The notes: generated by a model from the letters alone, not told the origin. DNA of 64,000 nt from Drosophila pseudoobscura (GCF_009870125.1 NC_046679.1:27342001-27406000); one strand, 5' to 3'. Counted from the stretch's first letter, positions 23,321-38,680 are shown. A program made the numbers and translations.

Positions 23321-26300
23321 GAAAACAAAGTCAAGGTACTGCAAAAGGGTTGGCACGACCCACAAAAAACATAGTAGCCAAGTGGGCGTAAACCGACGCG
23401 CGGTTTCCCCATAATTGTGGAGGGTCTGAGATGCATTCAGAGTCGTCGACTGGGTGTATCTGTGGGACACACGCTCTCCAGCTGGTAAGAGTTGAGTTGT
23501 CGCCGTTTGGTATCTTGTAATCTTGCAGCTACTACAAGACGCTGCGACACATTAGCATAAAATCATGATTAAGATAAAGAATTTCTGCTGGCAATGGCCA
23601 GAGTACCGGAATGCGTATCTGTATGTTTGTTTTAATGAGCATAAGTATCTTATGGGTAATTAACGCAAAACAACACAAACCTAAATCAAGGTTATCTTCG
23701 CAGAAAGAGGACACCAAATCCTTTGGTGAAAAATTGCATTGCGCACCACGACCATGAATCCGCTTAAAATGCAATTTGTAGACAATTTAGTTTCTTCTTT
23801 TTTCCGCTCTCTCAATCTTTTTGGCTAGACATTTCCGTTTGACGCAGCAAAGGCAAAGTTGCTTTTGAGAAAAGTGTCATTAGCATTGATTAATTTGTCC
23901 CACGATTTACATGGAAAAACAATCAATCAACACGTCGTCCTCATTCTCCATTAGTCAATCTAGAGATTGAGATGCCACCGGGCAGCCACTTGAACTCTGT
24001 GAGACGAGTGTCAACCAGGCAAAGCCATGCCGCCCTCCCTTACCCCTCCTGTTCGTTCATTCTTCCATTCTATCTTTCTCTTGGCCATCTATCCAACCAT
24101 TCCAGGGACATTAGCAATCACAATCGTCTACCATCATTAACGCTTTCGTGGGGGATGGGTGTGGCCCGGCTGGCCAAAACCTTTATGAAGCTGTTGTTGC
24201 CAGTTTTGGAGGTTTAATGAATTATCTGACTCTCGTACTCGTATGCGACTAAGAGTTTCGAGCTGTTCTGAATGTAATTAAAGCGGGAACATGGGCGGAG
24301 CCAAAAGGGGGAGCTCAACAGTAATTTAAACCAGAAATGTATATGTTTTCTCAGTTACACTTCTCTTCGTACTAATGTCCCCCCTTGTAAGCTCCTTCTA
24401 TGCCTCAGATAGAATCATCTCTGGCATAATTAAGCCACATCAATGTCGTGTTAGAAGCCGGCCAACTAATGATGGCCAACATTTACAACAAAAGCCAATT
24501 GTTGCAGAGGCAGATGAACAGCAGGGGAAGTCCCAAGCTTGGGGACTTTAATTTTTATGCGTGAAAACACAGAACAACAATGCCCCAACAAAAAAAAATA
24601 ACCACACTTAAAATGCGAGTCAACCATTTTTCTACAAACAGCAGCACGAAGGATATACGAGGTAGGGACACGTGGACAGAAGCGAAAAGGAAATTCAATT
24701 AGCCTGAGAAATTTCGGGTTGGTCTCATTCGTTCGCTCAACATTTGCTTAGGTAATGTTTCAATTAATTCATTTGTCCCACAGACCCCAGATGTCTAGGG
24801 GGAGAGACTGCTGCTAATGATGTTGGGTTGCTGGGTGGTCCTTACATATGCGATAACATTAGATGATCTTTAAGGATGATGCATGGGGTTTCTATCTGTG
24901 GTCCTTTGTAGCGGAACATCCCACAAAACAAATCAAATCAATTGCCCACAATTAATAACACCAATCCGAGACTCATTCGACAGCATTTCATTATTTGTTA
25001 TATATTTCAAAGATATTTATTTGATAAACGCCGCCGTCAGACGCCAAAAATCTCATCGCTTTAAGTGGCTCATTTTGGGGGCTACGAGCACCAGTAAACG
25101 TATGAGGATTGCAGATTGGAGATGGGTACCGGTACGGGTCGTGGGTCCTTGCCCAGCCATAGCCGCAGGCAGCAAACCAACACCAGAAGGAAACAAAAAC
25201 GAAAGGAGAAGAGGTCCACCGAGCGAGCTACCGGGTAACATATCAAAACGCCGCAAATGGGCAAAGTCAAACCCAAAGTAAACGCAACGCAGAAAAAAAT
25301 TAAATGAAATCATATAAAAACAGAGTGCCAAAAAAAGGCAAACATGCGACGTCGTCTAAAGGATTTGCCCCATGGCAGCAGGCAGGCAAACGGCAAAGAC
25401 AAAGTAGCTGTGGACACAAGCAAAAAGCCAAAAGGAGAGAGACCCAAAAATTTGCTGAGCCAAGACCACGGCTGTGTGTGGATATACTCGTTCGTACGAG
25501 TATATCTCGTATATTTGGGAATTTATGCCGCGATTTTAAAGTAAAAAAAAAATAATAAAAGTGAAATAAATGCAGGGAGAATGCGGGCTTATGGCGGTGG
25601 CGGCAGAAGTCAGAAGAGAAGTCGCGTATTCGGTAGCCCGCATATGTCAACGAAATAAATTTGAAGACTTTTTGGGTGAAGATTTTTAGCCTAGAGTCTA
25701 ACCGAAGAAGGAATGCGCTACAGAATAGAATTATGAGTGGAAATCGTTATGAATTTGATTAGAAATACGAACAGATTTGTCGATCTGCACAGTATACAAC
25801 AAATCATCCTAAAGATGTTTTAATTCTGAAGTATTTTCCAAGCAGGTATTTTGTGATCCCTTTAGCTTAAGAGCTTCCATCTTTCATGTTCCTCTATCCA
25901 AGTAAGAAGACAAAACTTACTCTGCAGGGTATTTCCCAATCCGCAGATAGTCGCACCCAGACTCTTCCCATCCTGAATGTGACTCACTTTGGATGCGATG
26001 CTCATATCTGTGCCCCTTGTGCCTTATGCCGCAGCTTCATACGTCAGTCACTTCGCGGTTCACACTAGGCTGCGTTAATCCAATATGTGATTACGAGTGT
26101 TCTGACTTTAAGCATCTGTTAAATTGGCTTAATCCCCGTCTCAGTGTGCGACTGCTCTGTCTGTCTCCCTGCCTGTGTGTGCCTCTGGACTGTTTCTCTG
26201 TCTGCTCTGGCTTTTGTAATACTCCTATGTATTTGTATTTGTAGCTGCTGCTGCCACCGCCACTGCCACTGCCACTTTGTAACTGTTGTCATTTTTATTG

Positions 26301-27410
26301 CCCTGGGAATGTTTTTTGTCCACTTGTTCGGAGCACACGCCCCGCAAAAAAACTTTTTTTCTCTTCATCTCCATCCAGATCATGTCCCATCCCTCGCTTT
26401 GTTCTTCAGAGCATCTTCGTTTGGCTTTTGTGGCTGGGTGTCCTTTGTACTCTTCTTTGGCCAAACAAAAGTTTTGTCGTTGATTTTATTGACCAATTTT
26501 TGGGTGCGTAAGTTCTTGATTTTTTTCTATATGGAAGTTTTTTGCATGCCACCGCCGGTCCAGGGATCGAATTCGGGATTTGTTGTTTGGTTTATTTTGG
26601 GTTTTCTTTTCTTGAAGTTGGCTTTTTATATGGTTTTATTGCTTCATCTGTGGGGATTTAAAGTTTTATTGTGATTTAAACACTTGTTAATCGTGTGTGC
26701 ATATGTCAATGTGGTGTCGTCTTCAGATAAGATTTGTCTTGGGATGTCTGTTTTGGGGGATTGAGATGTTTTTAGATGTTATGACTGCTCACAGGTGAAT
26801 GGGGAATGTCTTGGTTATTACACGGAGAGGAAAAATCCCTGAGTCCTGAATAGCTTCACTTGGATTTTAATATTTATACTTACCATTATATACATATGTA
26901 CCAAAAGGGAAAAATTTAAAAATCACTTCCCGGTTATATTAACATTTTGACATTATTATGAATTATTATGAAAATATCTAATCTAAATATATTTCATATT
27001 TAAAAATAAATATATTTCATATTCTAATTAAATATTTTTTTTTAATAAAATATATTTCCTGAAATATTTATTAAAAACACGTTTAATACATTTATGTTCA
27101 AACTAATTAGAATTATATTTAATTTGATTATGTTTTTATTTAAAAGCCGAATTTTTAATTCAAATATGTGTGTTCGTATATTTTAACTATAATTTTTCTC
27201 TCAGTGTAAGGTGAATAATATTTTTATTCAATGAAATATGTATTTAGTTAGTTTTTTTTGTTTGTTTGCCTCCAATTTGCGTTGACATTTTGCAAATCTG
27301 TGCCGAAATTTACATGCACCTAATGCTAGAGACAGACACTCACACCGACAAATCCATCGTTTCATTGATAAATTGTCCCATGCGAACCCATGTGAATCCA
27401 GAGAGATTTA

Positions 27411-27480
27411 GAGAGAGAGAGAGAGAGAGAGATCTGGGCCAGTGGACAGGTACTCGTACACACACACACACACACACACA
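27411..27480. repeat. Paired (GA)n and (CA)n microsatellites
   Basis: A GA tract of about 22 bases is followed, after 25 bases, by a CA tract of about 23 bases. The bases between include one copy of the TACTCGTA 8-mer. Confidence 0.9.
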
Positions 27481-28217
27481 GAGATAATCACCGCACTTCA
27501 ATCTACTGGTGCGAGGAGGCATTGACGGGCGGGCTGCCAGTCGTTCTCCTGCTGCCACATCTGCCAGCCGGACGAACGATTGTAATCAAAATACAACAAA
27601 TTAAGGAGAGAGAGGAGGCGGTGTGTGCGTGAGAAGAGGGAGAGCTGGAGACAGGCTGGATACCTTTTTTAAAATATTTATTTATGCAATTATTTTGCAA
27701 GTAGCTCAAAATAAATAAATGAAATGAAATAGCAGACCAGGAGAGAGCCACAGCCACAGAAAGAGCCAGAGCCAGAGCCCGAGACAGGGACTGGGACTCG
27801 CGATGGAGACGAGTTCCAAGTGCCCGAGCACGACTTCAATTGACGACGCAGTAAATTAAAATTTAAATTTATGCCATTTGCCAACTGAAAACGACGAAGA
27901 GTGTACACCAGGCAGTGAGTGCCCCCAAAAACAGAGGCCTGGCACAATTAGAGTTAAAGGTAGAGCCAAAGGTGCGCCACAGAACGTCACTCCTGGTGCT
28001 GTGAGATGGCCAACATCAAGGCAGTGTGGAAGGGACACTATCGGCCATGTCACATCACTTCTATTGTCATCATCTTCCCCCATTCGATCCCACATTTGTG
28101 GTGTCATCTTTCTGTCAAAATTGTATTTATTTATTTGAGTATTGCAAATGCATTTGCGGCGCAACCTAAGTGAAACGTCATTGCGGCTCACCTGCCAACA
28201 GGTGCTACAGTCGTGAC

Positions 28218-28259
28218 CCTCTCTCTCTCTCTCTCTCCATCTCTATCTCTCTCCCTCTC
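28218..28259. repeat. (CT)n-rich microsatellite
   Basis: About 42 bases of CT repeats are interrupted by CCAT, TAT and CC. The complementary GAGAG pentamers are potential GAGA-factor sites. Confidence 0.85.
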
Positions 28260-31200
28260 GGACGAGTGCGTAACATCTCGTTTTTGACCCAATTAGTTTT
28301 TGTGGCCCGTTACAATGTAAGCCTTGAGAGTTTATGGCTCGTAAATGTCTTGTCTGCTCTGTTTCCATCATGTTGATTTTAATTACAGTGCAAGCCCACC
28401 TAGTATACGTAATGTCTGTGCCACAGAGGAGTTTCGTTGAGTACTCCGCAGAAAGTACGATTCAGAAAATGTGTCTCCCTGTATCAGAACAGCTGCTGGG
28501 CTAATCGTTTCACACAATTACCAAAGATTATGGGTCTGATTTGCCGCTGCTGCTGCTGCTGCCGCTTCCATCCACTCATTAGTCGCAATCATAACTGTGA
28601 AGTTGTAAAACCGCCAAAAAGGAAAACGAGAGGAAACCACCCATTTCCCACAAAGACATCCTTCGTCCGCCGAAAAGGGGGGCAATAAATGGCAATCAAC
28701 GTACAATCAATGGGTTAAACCCTTTTTGCTTTATGATCCGAAAACAATTTAAGCTTTTATTTGTTTTTGATGCCCACCACAACAAGCAATCAGGAGCCGC
28801 CAACTTGTCTTCCAAATGGTAGCAAATCAAATTGGCCAACAAAGAACGAGCCAGAATGGGGGTCCAGAAACGGGCGGGAGAGCAGAGCAGAGCCAATGCA
28901 ATGAGCATACATCATGGACAACTGTTGCATTTGGACACTGGGACACAACTGGGAGTACAATTGATGGATCACCCAAAACCATCTGACTGCTGCCCCAGAC
29001 GACCATTGTCAGTACTCGTTCTCGTACGTTGCTGCTGCTGCTGCTGCCGTAGCAGTTGCAGTGGAAACCAGAGCCAAATGAGTGGCAAAGAGTTGCGTAA
29101 AACGAAACCAGCGATAATGATCATGCCAGGGCGCAAGACGCGTTAAAGATTTCAACGTCGTCATCAGCAGCAGTAGCAGCAGCTGAAGCGACTGTCTACA
29201 GTGGGGATTCGGCAAGAAGATTGCTGATATATGACTTCGTCTAAAATCTCGTTCTTCTTGGGCTACAGCATTCACTGTGGCCACGACCGGACGTAGTCGC
29301 CAGCCAAGTGCGATTGCAAATGCACGGAATTCACATTGAAGAAGCTGCCCGAAACGCTGGCTTCGTTTCTGTCTGTCTGCTTTTGGCCATTAACGCGAGT
29401 CGAGTCGCTTGCACTTGCCACCGATCGGCTACCGTTGCTACCGGTTGCTCCCTGCCACATCCACGTCCACACCCTAGGAACCCCCATCTCCAACCATCGC
29501 TTCCTCTGCTGATGAGTTTAGTGCCGCTCACTCGTCAATGATTTGTAATTTTTTCCTGCTGCGCGGTGCCTGGCCGGCGATGCCCGCCGCCAGTCGAAAA
29601 TCATAATAATCATAATAAAATGCAGCTATATCCATTTTAACACCAAAAATACGAGTATGTCTCGCACTGGCTTTTTAGCTACGGCTTTCTTTGAATTCTG
29701 TATTGAAGTATTGCCGTTGTCATGTCAATTTTGCGAACTCTTGCAGGCCTAGCCTGCGAGCGCGAACCGGCTGTCGCATTAAAGTTGGTAATTTGTGCTA
29801 AGCACCAACGCTGGCTACTAGTGTTTGGCTGCCACACACACGGACAGACTTCTGGGTGGTTCTGGTAATTAAGTGTGCTTAACGTGCTTAAATTGTCTGT
29901 CGAATGCCATGGCCAAAGGCTAATGGAAAACTTCATACAAGGGCTATAATTATGGGTCTAAAAAGAAGTCCTTTCGAGAGAGAGATTGCTTATGAAGACT
30001 GTTTATTGGTATGATGTGTGATAGAATTTTTAAATATAGAGTTTCCGCTTTACATCTCACACAATTAGCAGATGAGAGGAGCCAACAAACACATGGTGAA
30101 CCGCAAAACAAATTTACTTACAACAGCGGGTTACAAACTGGGCAAACAGAAACCGTTGGCCGATTCCGCGTCTGTATCTGCGCCTCTGTACCTCCGTGTA
30201 TCTGTGTCTGAGTCTGCAAGCATTGATCTTGCAACGTTTTGCTGGTTCGTTCGATCGATTGATGTTGTCAATCAGAGCAGATTTAAGCGAAGGTTAAGAG
30301 TTGCATACGTTTAATCGGGAAGAGGCAGAGGCAGAGCCCGAGAGACGAATCAAGACCATGTTGCGGCATCCGCCACCAAGTCATTGAAGCGCGTAAAGCA
30401 GAGTAAGCCCAAGACCAATGTCGGAACGACGGATGCTGCAACGAAGGAGCGAACGCGAACCCCAATCCGAGTCATTGGTAATGATGCAAGCTGCCGCTGC
30501 TGCATCAACGGTTCGATGCAATGCGCTGTGATAGAGATGCAGCGCCGTTGATTGCAATCGGTTGCTGTGGCATGGCCGTTTACTGTTTGCATTTGTGTTG
30601 CAAATTTACAGCTCCATCAGCATCGGTTCGGTTCGGCTCGGTCTGTGGCTGATGGCTGCTGGCTGCATCATTAGCTTGACCAAGGTCATAGCAGGCAGAT
30701 CGATGAGGCAATCAGTATCGGAAGGGGGCAACAGCAACAGCTCCAGCACCAGCCCCAGCCCCCAACGGCAAATGGCAACAAATTAACCAAAGTGATGATG
30801 CGTTAAGTGGCAAAATGGCGCAACTGCAACACTGCCACCACCACCATCACCACCAATAAGGAAATTAGTTTTAGCGGTTTATGCTAAATGCCCCAAGGGG
30901 TTGGTTTCGTTCTGTTCCTGTGACAGCTGCGCCCACATTTTGGCCAATTAAAATCAAATTTCAAAAATGTACCCAACAATTTTTGGCACAAAACTGATGA
31001 CAGTTTAATTGTTTTGTCCTGACAGCTGCTTTCACTTAGGCACGAGTATCATCATTTCACTTTTGGCCTTAGATCTAGAGCGAGTTGATAAAAGAGAAAG
31101 AGAGAGACGATGATGGCCCCCTCGATAAGGCCACTTTACAAATTTTTGACATTAATTACTCATCAAATTATGGCACTTTCAGAACTCATCCTGTTCTTTG

Positions 31201-31817
31201 TTTTGGCCAGTCATTGTAAGTTTGGTTAGGGGCTGCGTTGCTAAATTAAATATAATGAAGAGTGCTCTGGATATCCTGCTTCAACTTTGTGTCACACCCT
31301 AATCGAAGTCCCGATTAACCTTGAACGGTCCTCATACTTTTTATATCATATATGAGAGTATACTCATAAAAAGCCGAAGCCGAAGCTGAAGCCAAAGCCA
31401 AAAGCCACTCCTCAATTACTAGTATTTTTCTTGATACATATGCAAATGGGCCAGACAGATAAACACATACATTTGCCATCAGCTACCAACTAACTCACGC
31501 ACTGAACTTTTGGCCACAAAACGCATTCCCGTTAGGGATCCAAAATTTGCATGGCACAGGCACAGCCATGGCCCCGGGGGCAAAAGCCAGTAGCTCCAAT
31601 AATTTCAAATTATAAATCATAATGCAGCTACGAAAATTAGAATATCAAAATTTTTTTTTGCTCTGCTCATCGATGGCTACTGCAATTTCGGAGGTTTTTG
31701 GTGGTTTGCCGCCGCTAAATAAAATTGGTTCAAGGCACGAACGTCCACGAAATTGGCTGCCGATCATCGCGTTTCGGGAACATAACTGTTGTTCTTCGAT
31801 TTTGCATAATCGAGATA

Positions 31818-31855
31818 CCAGGGGCCAGGGACCAGGGACCAGGGACCAGGGACCA
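31818..31855. repeat. GGGACCA heptamer tandem repeat
   Basis: There are four exact head-to-tail CCAGGGA units plus a partial and one variant copy. Confidence 0.9.
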
Positions 31856-32800
31856 ATGCTTTCCCATGCAGATTTGGTCAATTGTAATTAACCTTAATTG
31901 ATTGAACGATTATCGTTGAGCAAAACTCATGCCACATTTCACTTTCAGTCGGAGGCAGCAATTGTGGGACTTCCGATTGGGATTACAGTGAAGTGAACAT
32001 AGAATCTGTGGATGTGGCTATCTTTCCCGCAGTTTGTGTGTTGGGCCTTTCTCTGTATCGTATCTGTTGTCTATCATTAGCATCAAAAAGCTATCATCAT
32101 CATTACCCAAGCGGAGAGGAGGCACGGCAGCACGAGCCCACACGCTGCACGCGATGGCTGCTGTTAGATACACACGCAGCCAGCCAGGCAGGCAATAATC
32201 ATAGGCCCAATCATAGTTGCTGCTCAGAGGTGTTGCTTTGTAAAGTGCGGCATAATCAGTGAGTAGCATGCAACAAAAGAACGCACAGCACACAGCCCCT
32301 TCTATCACGATTGAAGGCTTTCAGCGGCCTCTGACATAAGTTGACAAACTTTGGAGCTCCTTGCAGCATTAATCGCTCAATCGAATGGAGCGAGCTCAAA
32401 ATAAATGTATCAATAGCTTTAAATATAAATCAATATCGTAGCAAATGGCCAACGGTGCATGTAAGCACTAAATCAAAGTGTCAATATGGGTAACTGATAC
32501 ACTCTGGAGCGGACTCCGAGCAGCGGAAATTGAATTATGCCCCAACCAGAGTTGGAAACGGAGTCGCTCAAGCTGCAGATGGAGTTGGAGTCGAAGCTCT
32601 GCGACATGCATGAATGAGCGTTTGACTGAATGGTTACTGCTGTTATTGCTGCCACTGCTGCTGCTGCTGGTGCCTTGACTGACAGACGGTAGACAACTGG
32701 TGCTCGAATCGGGTGCAACCACTTTCGTTAGCCAGCGGACATTGCCGATTGGTGACTGTGTGAATCTGAGATGTGGTTGCTGTAGCTGGAGCTCCGGGAC

Positions 32801-32823
32801 TGAGCACTGAGCACTGAGCACTG
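32801..32823. repeat. GAGCACT heptamer tandem repeat
   Basis: There are three exact TGAGCAC units. A second 7-base repeat family lies about 1 kb from the GGGACCA array. Confidence 0.8.
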
Positions 32824-34314
32824 GGGACCGGGGACTATTGGGAGTCGGGCAAATCTAATGTCCATGTCTGAGCGGTTTCCTCTGCAAACTCGTTTCGGCG
32901 GGGCATTAGATGCGATACGCATATGCGATACGATAGTTTATGATCTACAATTAAAAGTGTATGTCCCACACAGAGCTGTGGTTCACGAAGGGGTTGCAGT
33001 CTGGCGTCTTTAGACCCCTTGCCAACTAAACCACTGGGCCTGCTGTCCGCGACAAACGCATTAAATGAAAATTAGTTGCAATAACATGAAAATTCATAGC
33101 TTAATAGGAGACACATACACACACACAGCCACGGGACACAGGTTGTCTGACAAAAAACTGTTACTTATACATTCGCATTCGTAGATTGTGTGGCAGATTG
33201 ACATGGGAAAATGCTTATAAAAGGACTGTGTGAAGTGTTGAGTTATGATCCCAGTTTTTGTGCTCCCCCCTCGAAACAATAAATATACTGATTGATTGTT
33301 AGCGGAATTTAATTGAGATGATATCGAGTGTTTGATGGTCGGAAATCTAATTAACAAATAAATTCTCATGATCTCTTTTATATGACGAAACCGAATGAAA
33401 ATGAAAGTGGCGTGTCGTGTCGTGTCGCACATTTGAATACTGGTATTTGAATGGCTGTGGCTATCCGCTCGAATGACCACTTTCAATTACGTTTCAGAAA
33501 AAAGTATTTTCCAAAACGGAAGCTGAAAGTGTTGCAATTACACAGCTCTCCAAGGAGGGAACGGGCGGGGGGAGGAATAGGTGTCAAACGCAGCGATGCA
33601 TCAATGTGCTAACAATATGGAAACATTTGTTCATCATTTGTTTAATCAAACATAATTCTTTTAGGCCGAACTAAACAGGGCCGAGCTCCCAGCCGCTTGG
33701 CCAATTAGGGCCAAATAGGGCGCGGAGAGTAAGGCCAAAATCCGGACCATCCCATCGAAAGTTATTTGCCCTTCACATGGATGCCACACATTGCTCGGCG
33801 AACGTTGTCTCCTTTTCTTCTCGGGGCAGACAAAAATATATTTGAAATATTTGTCCCTCAGATTAGCGAAAAGTTTGGCGGTTGCTAACGGCGTTTTGCG
33901 AAGGCCCACGAAAGAAATCCATCAAAGGATCATCAAATTCAAGAAGTGACGTATTGGGTTTTTGGTGTTTCGTCGGCCAGACTGTAGCCCTGGAATGTGT
34001 GCGGACCCAGAGCTCAAAATATAATACAGCAAACAGCAAAAAGGCCAATAAAACATCAACACGAGTAGAATGATAACAACTAAGTAAACGTCTGTCACTC
34101 AGTCGACGGTGGACAGAATTTTGATCAGCAGCCAAAAAGGAGACCGAGCTCCAGAGGAGGGACACAGGAGATCAAAGGAGATCGAAGGACGGAGCAAACG
34201 GCAGCTGATCAAAGGCCCCCAAACTTGATTGAAGGCTAAGGGACAACACTGACGATTGCAGTGCAAATGATAATTTATTAGATTGCGATCTTTGGCCTGG
34301 GACAAAAATGCTAC

Positions 34315-34342
34315 AGCCAGCCAGCCAGCCAGCCAGCCAGCC
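34315..34342. repeat. (CAGC)n tetranucleotide microsatellite
   Basis: About seven CAGC units occur in a row. A similar shorter tract lies at 52983-53005. Confidence 0.9.
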
Positions 34343-37300
34343 GAGGGATCCTTTGGCATTTTTATTGAATTAATTTTAGTCGTCATTGTCTGCACTTCTA
34401 ATTAAACCGAATTAATCATGAGCAGCCAGAGTCAGTCGGTCGATCTCAGAGTCAGAGTCAGAGTCTCGCATTGCACTAATTATGCGTAGATGTAGACCAA
34501 ACTGGGCTAAACCAATGGATAGACTGGAGAGATGGAGTGGAGTGGAGTGTAGTCCATCGTCGAACATTAGTTGGAGCCCTGGAGCAGCAGCTGCTGCTGC
34601 TGGCGGCGGCAGTCTCAAAAGCATTTTGCGACAATGATGCTCTCGATGATGCCCACGATGAAGATGATGATGACCACGATTATGATCAAACACTTGATAC
34701 CGCAATCGCAATGGGAACTGGAACTGAAACTGGAACTGAAACATTGTCAAAGCTATGGACTGAACTCGAGGCCCGCTTTGACTTTGATGTCTACCGACAC
34801 GCACGACACTCTTAATGCTATTGTTTAGACCCAGACCATGCCCTTGATATAGAGCCCAGTTTTGATCGATGACTAACTCAGAAGAAATACCCTGAAGTAC
34901 CGATCTGAATCATCAAGGGGATAGCCCAAGAAATGCCAAAGAAACTGTAGAAATGGATTATTGCATATTCAAAACTCTAGCGGTCACAAATTTCTAAAAA
35001 TTTCCACATAATTTGTTCATTTCATGCTCCAGGAAATATAGCTCTAAGCCAGTTGTCACACACAAAAGACCCCCACAAAAGCGTTTCAAATATTAGGCTT
35101 AGGACATTCTGCCTGCCTGCCACAGACATGTCAGGTATGCCTGAGAGTGTGTGTGTAACCTGCCCCTTTTTAAACCGCTTAATAAAGTCACTTAAGTCCG
35201 ACCTTTTGACTACGTTACAATTGACACCAAACACATACACACACACACATGCACAGGCCGAGGCACAGCCATGACTCCGGAGTGTTTGTGTGTTGACAAA
35301 AGTTGTCCAGGACCCTGGGGCGCGCTGCCATTGTTGCTGCTGTTACAAGACACATACACCGAATGGAGGCCACGGGTGGGCCGGGGAGGGTGACAGACAT
35401 GGGAGACACACTCGCAGAGGCAGCGTGACAGGCTGTCTTTTGTTGCGGTCAACCGGAAAACTGCAAAACATGTCGCCGGAGCCCAAGCCCGTGCCGTTTC
35501 CTCCCTTGTTCTTGCCGCACGTTTGTCATAACAACAGCAACACCATGCAACACACAACATACTCGCATATGTACAAAAACAAAAAAAATACAAAAAGGAT
35601 CAGAAACAAGTCTGTCAAGTTTTCAGCTTACAAAATACCTGTCGCCGATGGTGGTTGTGTTTGTGTGTGTGTGTGTGAAACCTACTACTCAGATGTGATA
35701 AATACGTGCAACATAAAATTGTGAATCATTAATAAAAAGGTTCGTCCTGCAACCCCTCCTGCAGACCCCGACGGGCCTAAGCAAACAGGAGAAATGCTAC
35801 ACGAAAATGATTCCATTGCAAATGGAAAAGGAAAACCTTCCACGCAGTTGTGGTTAAAGTAATTTGTACCATTTTTCAGCCACATCATGTGTGTTTTGGG
35901 GGTCGGGGTCGGACAATCTGCCCACCATCATCATCATCATCATCAACGGACTTCGGCGTTGTCCTGTGGCCCAGATGATGGTCTTCTTGTTGGTCATTAT
36001 GGTCATTAAGCCCCCCGATGGCCGGCAGCAACTGCTACTCGCATCTTAATCCTTGGATCATTTGCACAGGATACTTAGATGGACAGCCAGTCCATGTCCA
36101 TGGCTCCTTCTTTATGACAGATTGCCCCGGAATTGTTACCTTTAATTTGATCAGATTTTGTGAGTTGGAAAAATAGCCAAAACATTAATCTCGTTACTCG
36201 TTTTGTAGGTCAAAGCTTCAGGATTTATTCCTATTTGTTTACTTTAAGGTAATGCTCTTAGGAATCTTTGAAGCTCTTTGGAGCTTATCACTTAGGAATA
36301 CCCTTCCTCACATTAATTAAAATGGAAATAAAAAGCGCTCCGCTGAGGTTCAACCCCATTCTAAGGAAAAGTTCATTCTTTTCATTACGGTTTTTACTCG
36401 CGGCTTACAAATGTTTTTCCCTCAATCCGTGTGTGTGTGCTCCCCAATAATTTATGTGCCATATGTTGCCAGGGCAAAAGTTACTATGACAGAAGGTGAG
36501 TGAAAATCTGAATACAAAAACAGCGTGCCGGGAAAGTGAAACAATGCCGTGAAAATGCAGAAATTCCTTTGCCACCTTTTTTTTGCTTCAAAGAATTTCA
36601 CACTGATTTATTTGCGTGGAAAGTCAGGAATGGAACCAGCCATAATATACCATTAAAAGGAGATTGAAAATTAAGATTCTGGCTCTGAATATCTATCCGA
36701 AAATTCCACAGTTCATTGACCAGACAGAAAACCGATGATTCACAGAGCCACTTGACAAATGAATTAGCTCTCAGTTCACTCACAATATGCGATACAATGC
36801 ATGTCTTTCAATGCCAAAGTCAAAGTGTCAGGCCAAAGTCAAAATAACAGTTGCCAGAGCAGTGCCATATACCACTCTATACAGAAATAGCCATACAAAC
36901 AAATCGACAAACAAGCAAACAAGTCATACAAACAATCAAGGGCTTCCTGTTGAAACATTGCAAACTTCCGACAGGCCAAGGAACAGAACAACATGAAAAC
37001 ATATGCCGGCAGTGTGGGTAGATAACCCACCACCAGACCCACAACACCACACCATCGAAGAGACCCTGTTCCCAAGCAGCGAAGGAGTGTAGTTGAAATA
37101 TTTTTGGTGATTTATTTGCAGCGCGTAGTTTGTGGCGCGGCATGTTCGCCGACAAAAGACGAGAGCCAGCGCCAATAAACAAATTGCCGACGCATTTTGT
37201 CAGTCTTTACGGCTCGGATCGGGACAGGACAAGACAGGATTATGTTAAACAGTTTACCAGAAAACGGATGGCAGTTGCTGGTAGCTGGTTGAGACTGACT

Positions 37301-38677
37301 GTCTGCCAGTTGTCTCGCGAGTCGCGACTCTTTGGGGGGATTCATTGTGTGGAGACGACTTTGGCAAGTGATTTAAATGAGGCGTCTTTATAGCGCCACT
37401 TAATGTGCTATTGAATTTGAAACAATTTATAAAGGTACTCTCTTGAGTTTTAAGATGATTGAGAGCCAAGTGATTGACATCTTTTTAAGCTAAAATCACA
37501 CATACGCCTCATTTGGATATACGAAAAGAATTGGTGGACAAGGCAATCCATTCATATTAATGCTGTCGTCCTACCCCAGACGACAGTAGCGCCTCCAGTG
37601 ATATAAATCACAGAAATATGTCTTTCATCTTGGCGCTTGCACTTCAGTCTCTGGTCTCCAGCCTCCAGTTGGTAGCAATCTCACCGCAGATGCGCCTAAA
37701 TGCAGGCCATACATCATCACACATGCCAGATGGGCCCCGGCCACGCCCACAGACGAGTGTTTGTCGCCTTAATTACTAGCCAGAGCATCGCAATATTTGT
37801 ACAGTTTGTAGTTTGTCGATTGCCTGCCAACCAGCCTGCCTGCTGCTGCCCCACAGTGATGGTTGATGAATGAAAGGCGCCCCTGAGTGAGAGATGTTGT
37901 GGTGGTGGTGGTGGTGCTGGTGCCCCCTTGACTAGCCTGGTGGCTAGATCATTTGTCAAGGAGCTGCTGCATAGAATGTGAGCAGCCCGAGGCACCTCGA
38001 GGTAGCAACAGCGGAAGCTGTAATGAGTTATTCAAGTAAAGCGCCAAGGCAATTAACTCAAAAAACAACAGCCTATCTCAAGGTCTGCTCTCCCTTTGGA
38101 TGCTCTCTCCCTCTATCCACTCCCACATAACTTGTTGTAAACCGCTTTCACATACACAATGTACCTTGACTTTATAAACCACTAAAAATAATTTACGACT
38201 TTCTTAGGAATTTAAATTTCAACGCCACGCCATCTCACAGATACTTGAGATACTTTTTTAGCCGCAAAGCGAAATTTATGCGCTGCATGTGTGTGTTTGA
38301 GTAGGGGCTTGCTGGAAAACAACCTGTTTTCCACACACCCACACACTCAGAGAAGGCTTCTATTTCCGCTTAGATAAGTTTATTTCATAAGCGACACTAA
38401 ATTATGTGCCAAGAATGTGTGCTCGTTCGCTGGTCGCCGTTTCTGGTAGACATCTTGCTTATTGTTGTATCTGGATCTGGGGCTCCCTGTTATTGTAATT
38501 TATGCAAAAATATTTTGGTTTGAAAAATACTCGTACTCTCGTACTCTCGCACTCGATGGGCTCTTGGGCTCTCCTGCTTCAGAGACGTCAGAGATGTGGC
38601 CTGGCCGCCTTATCCACATCCGTATCTGCAACGAGAGCTTGCCTTTGCACGTACATAGAGTAGTTTTGATAAATGTT

Positions 38678-38680
<3 letters not shown>

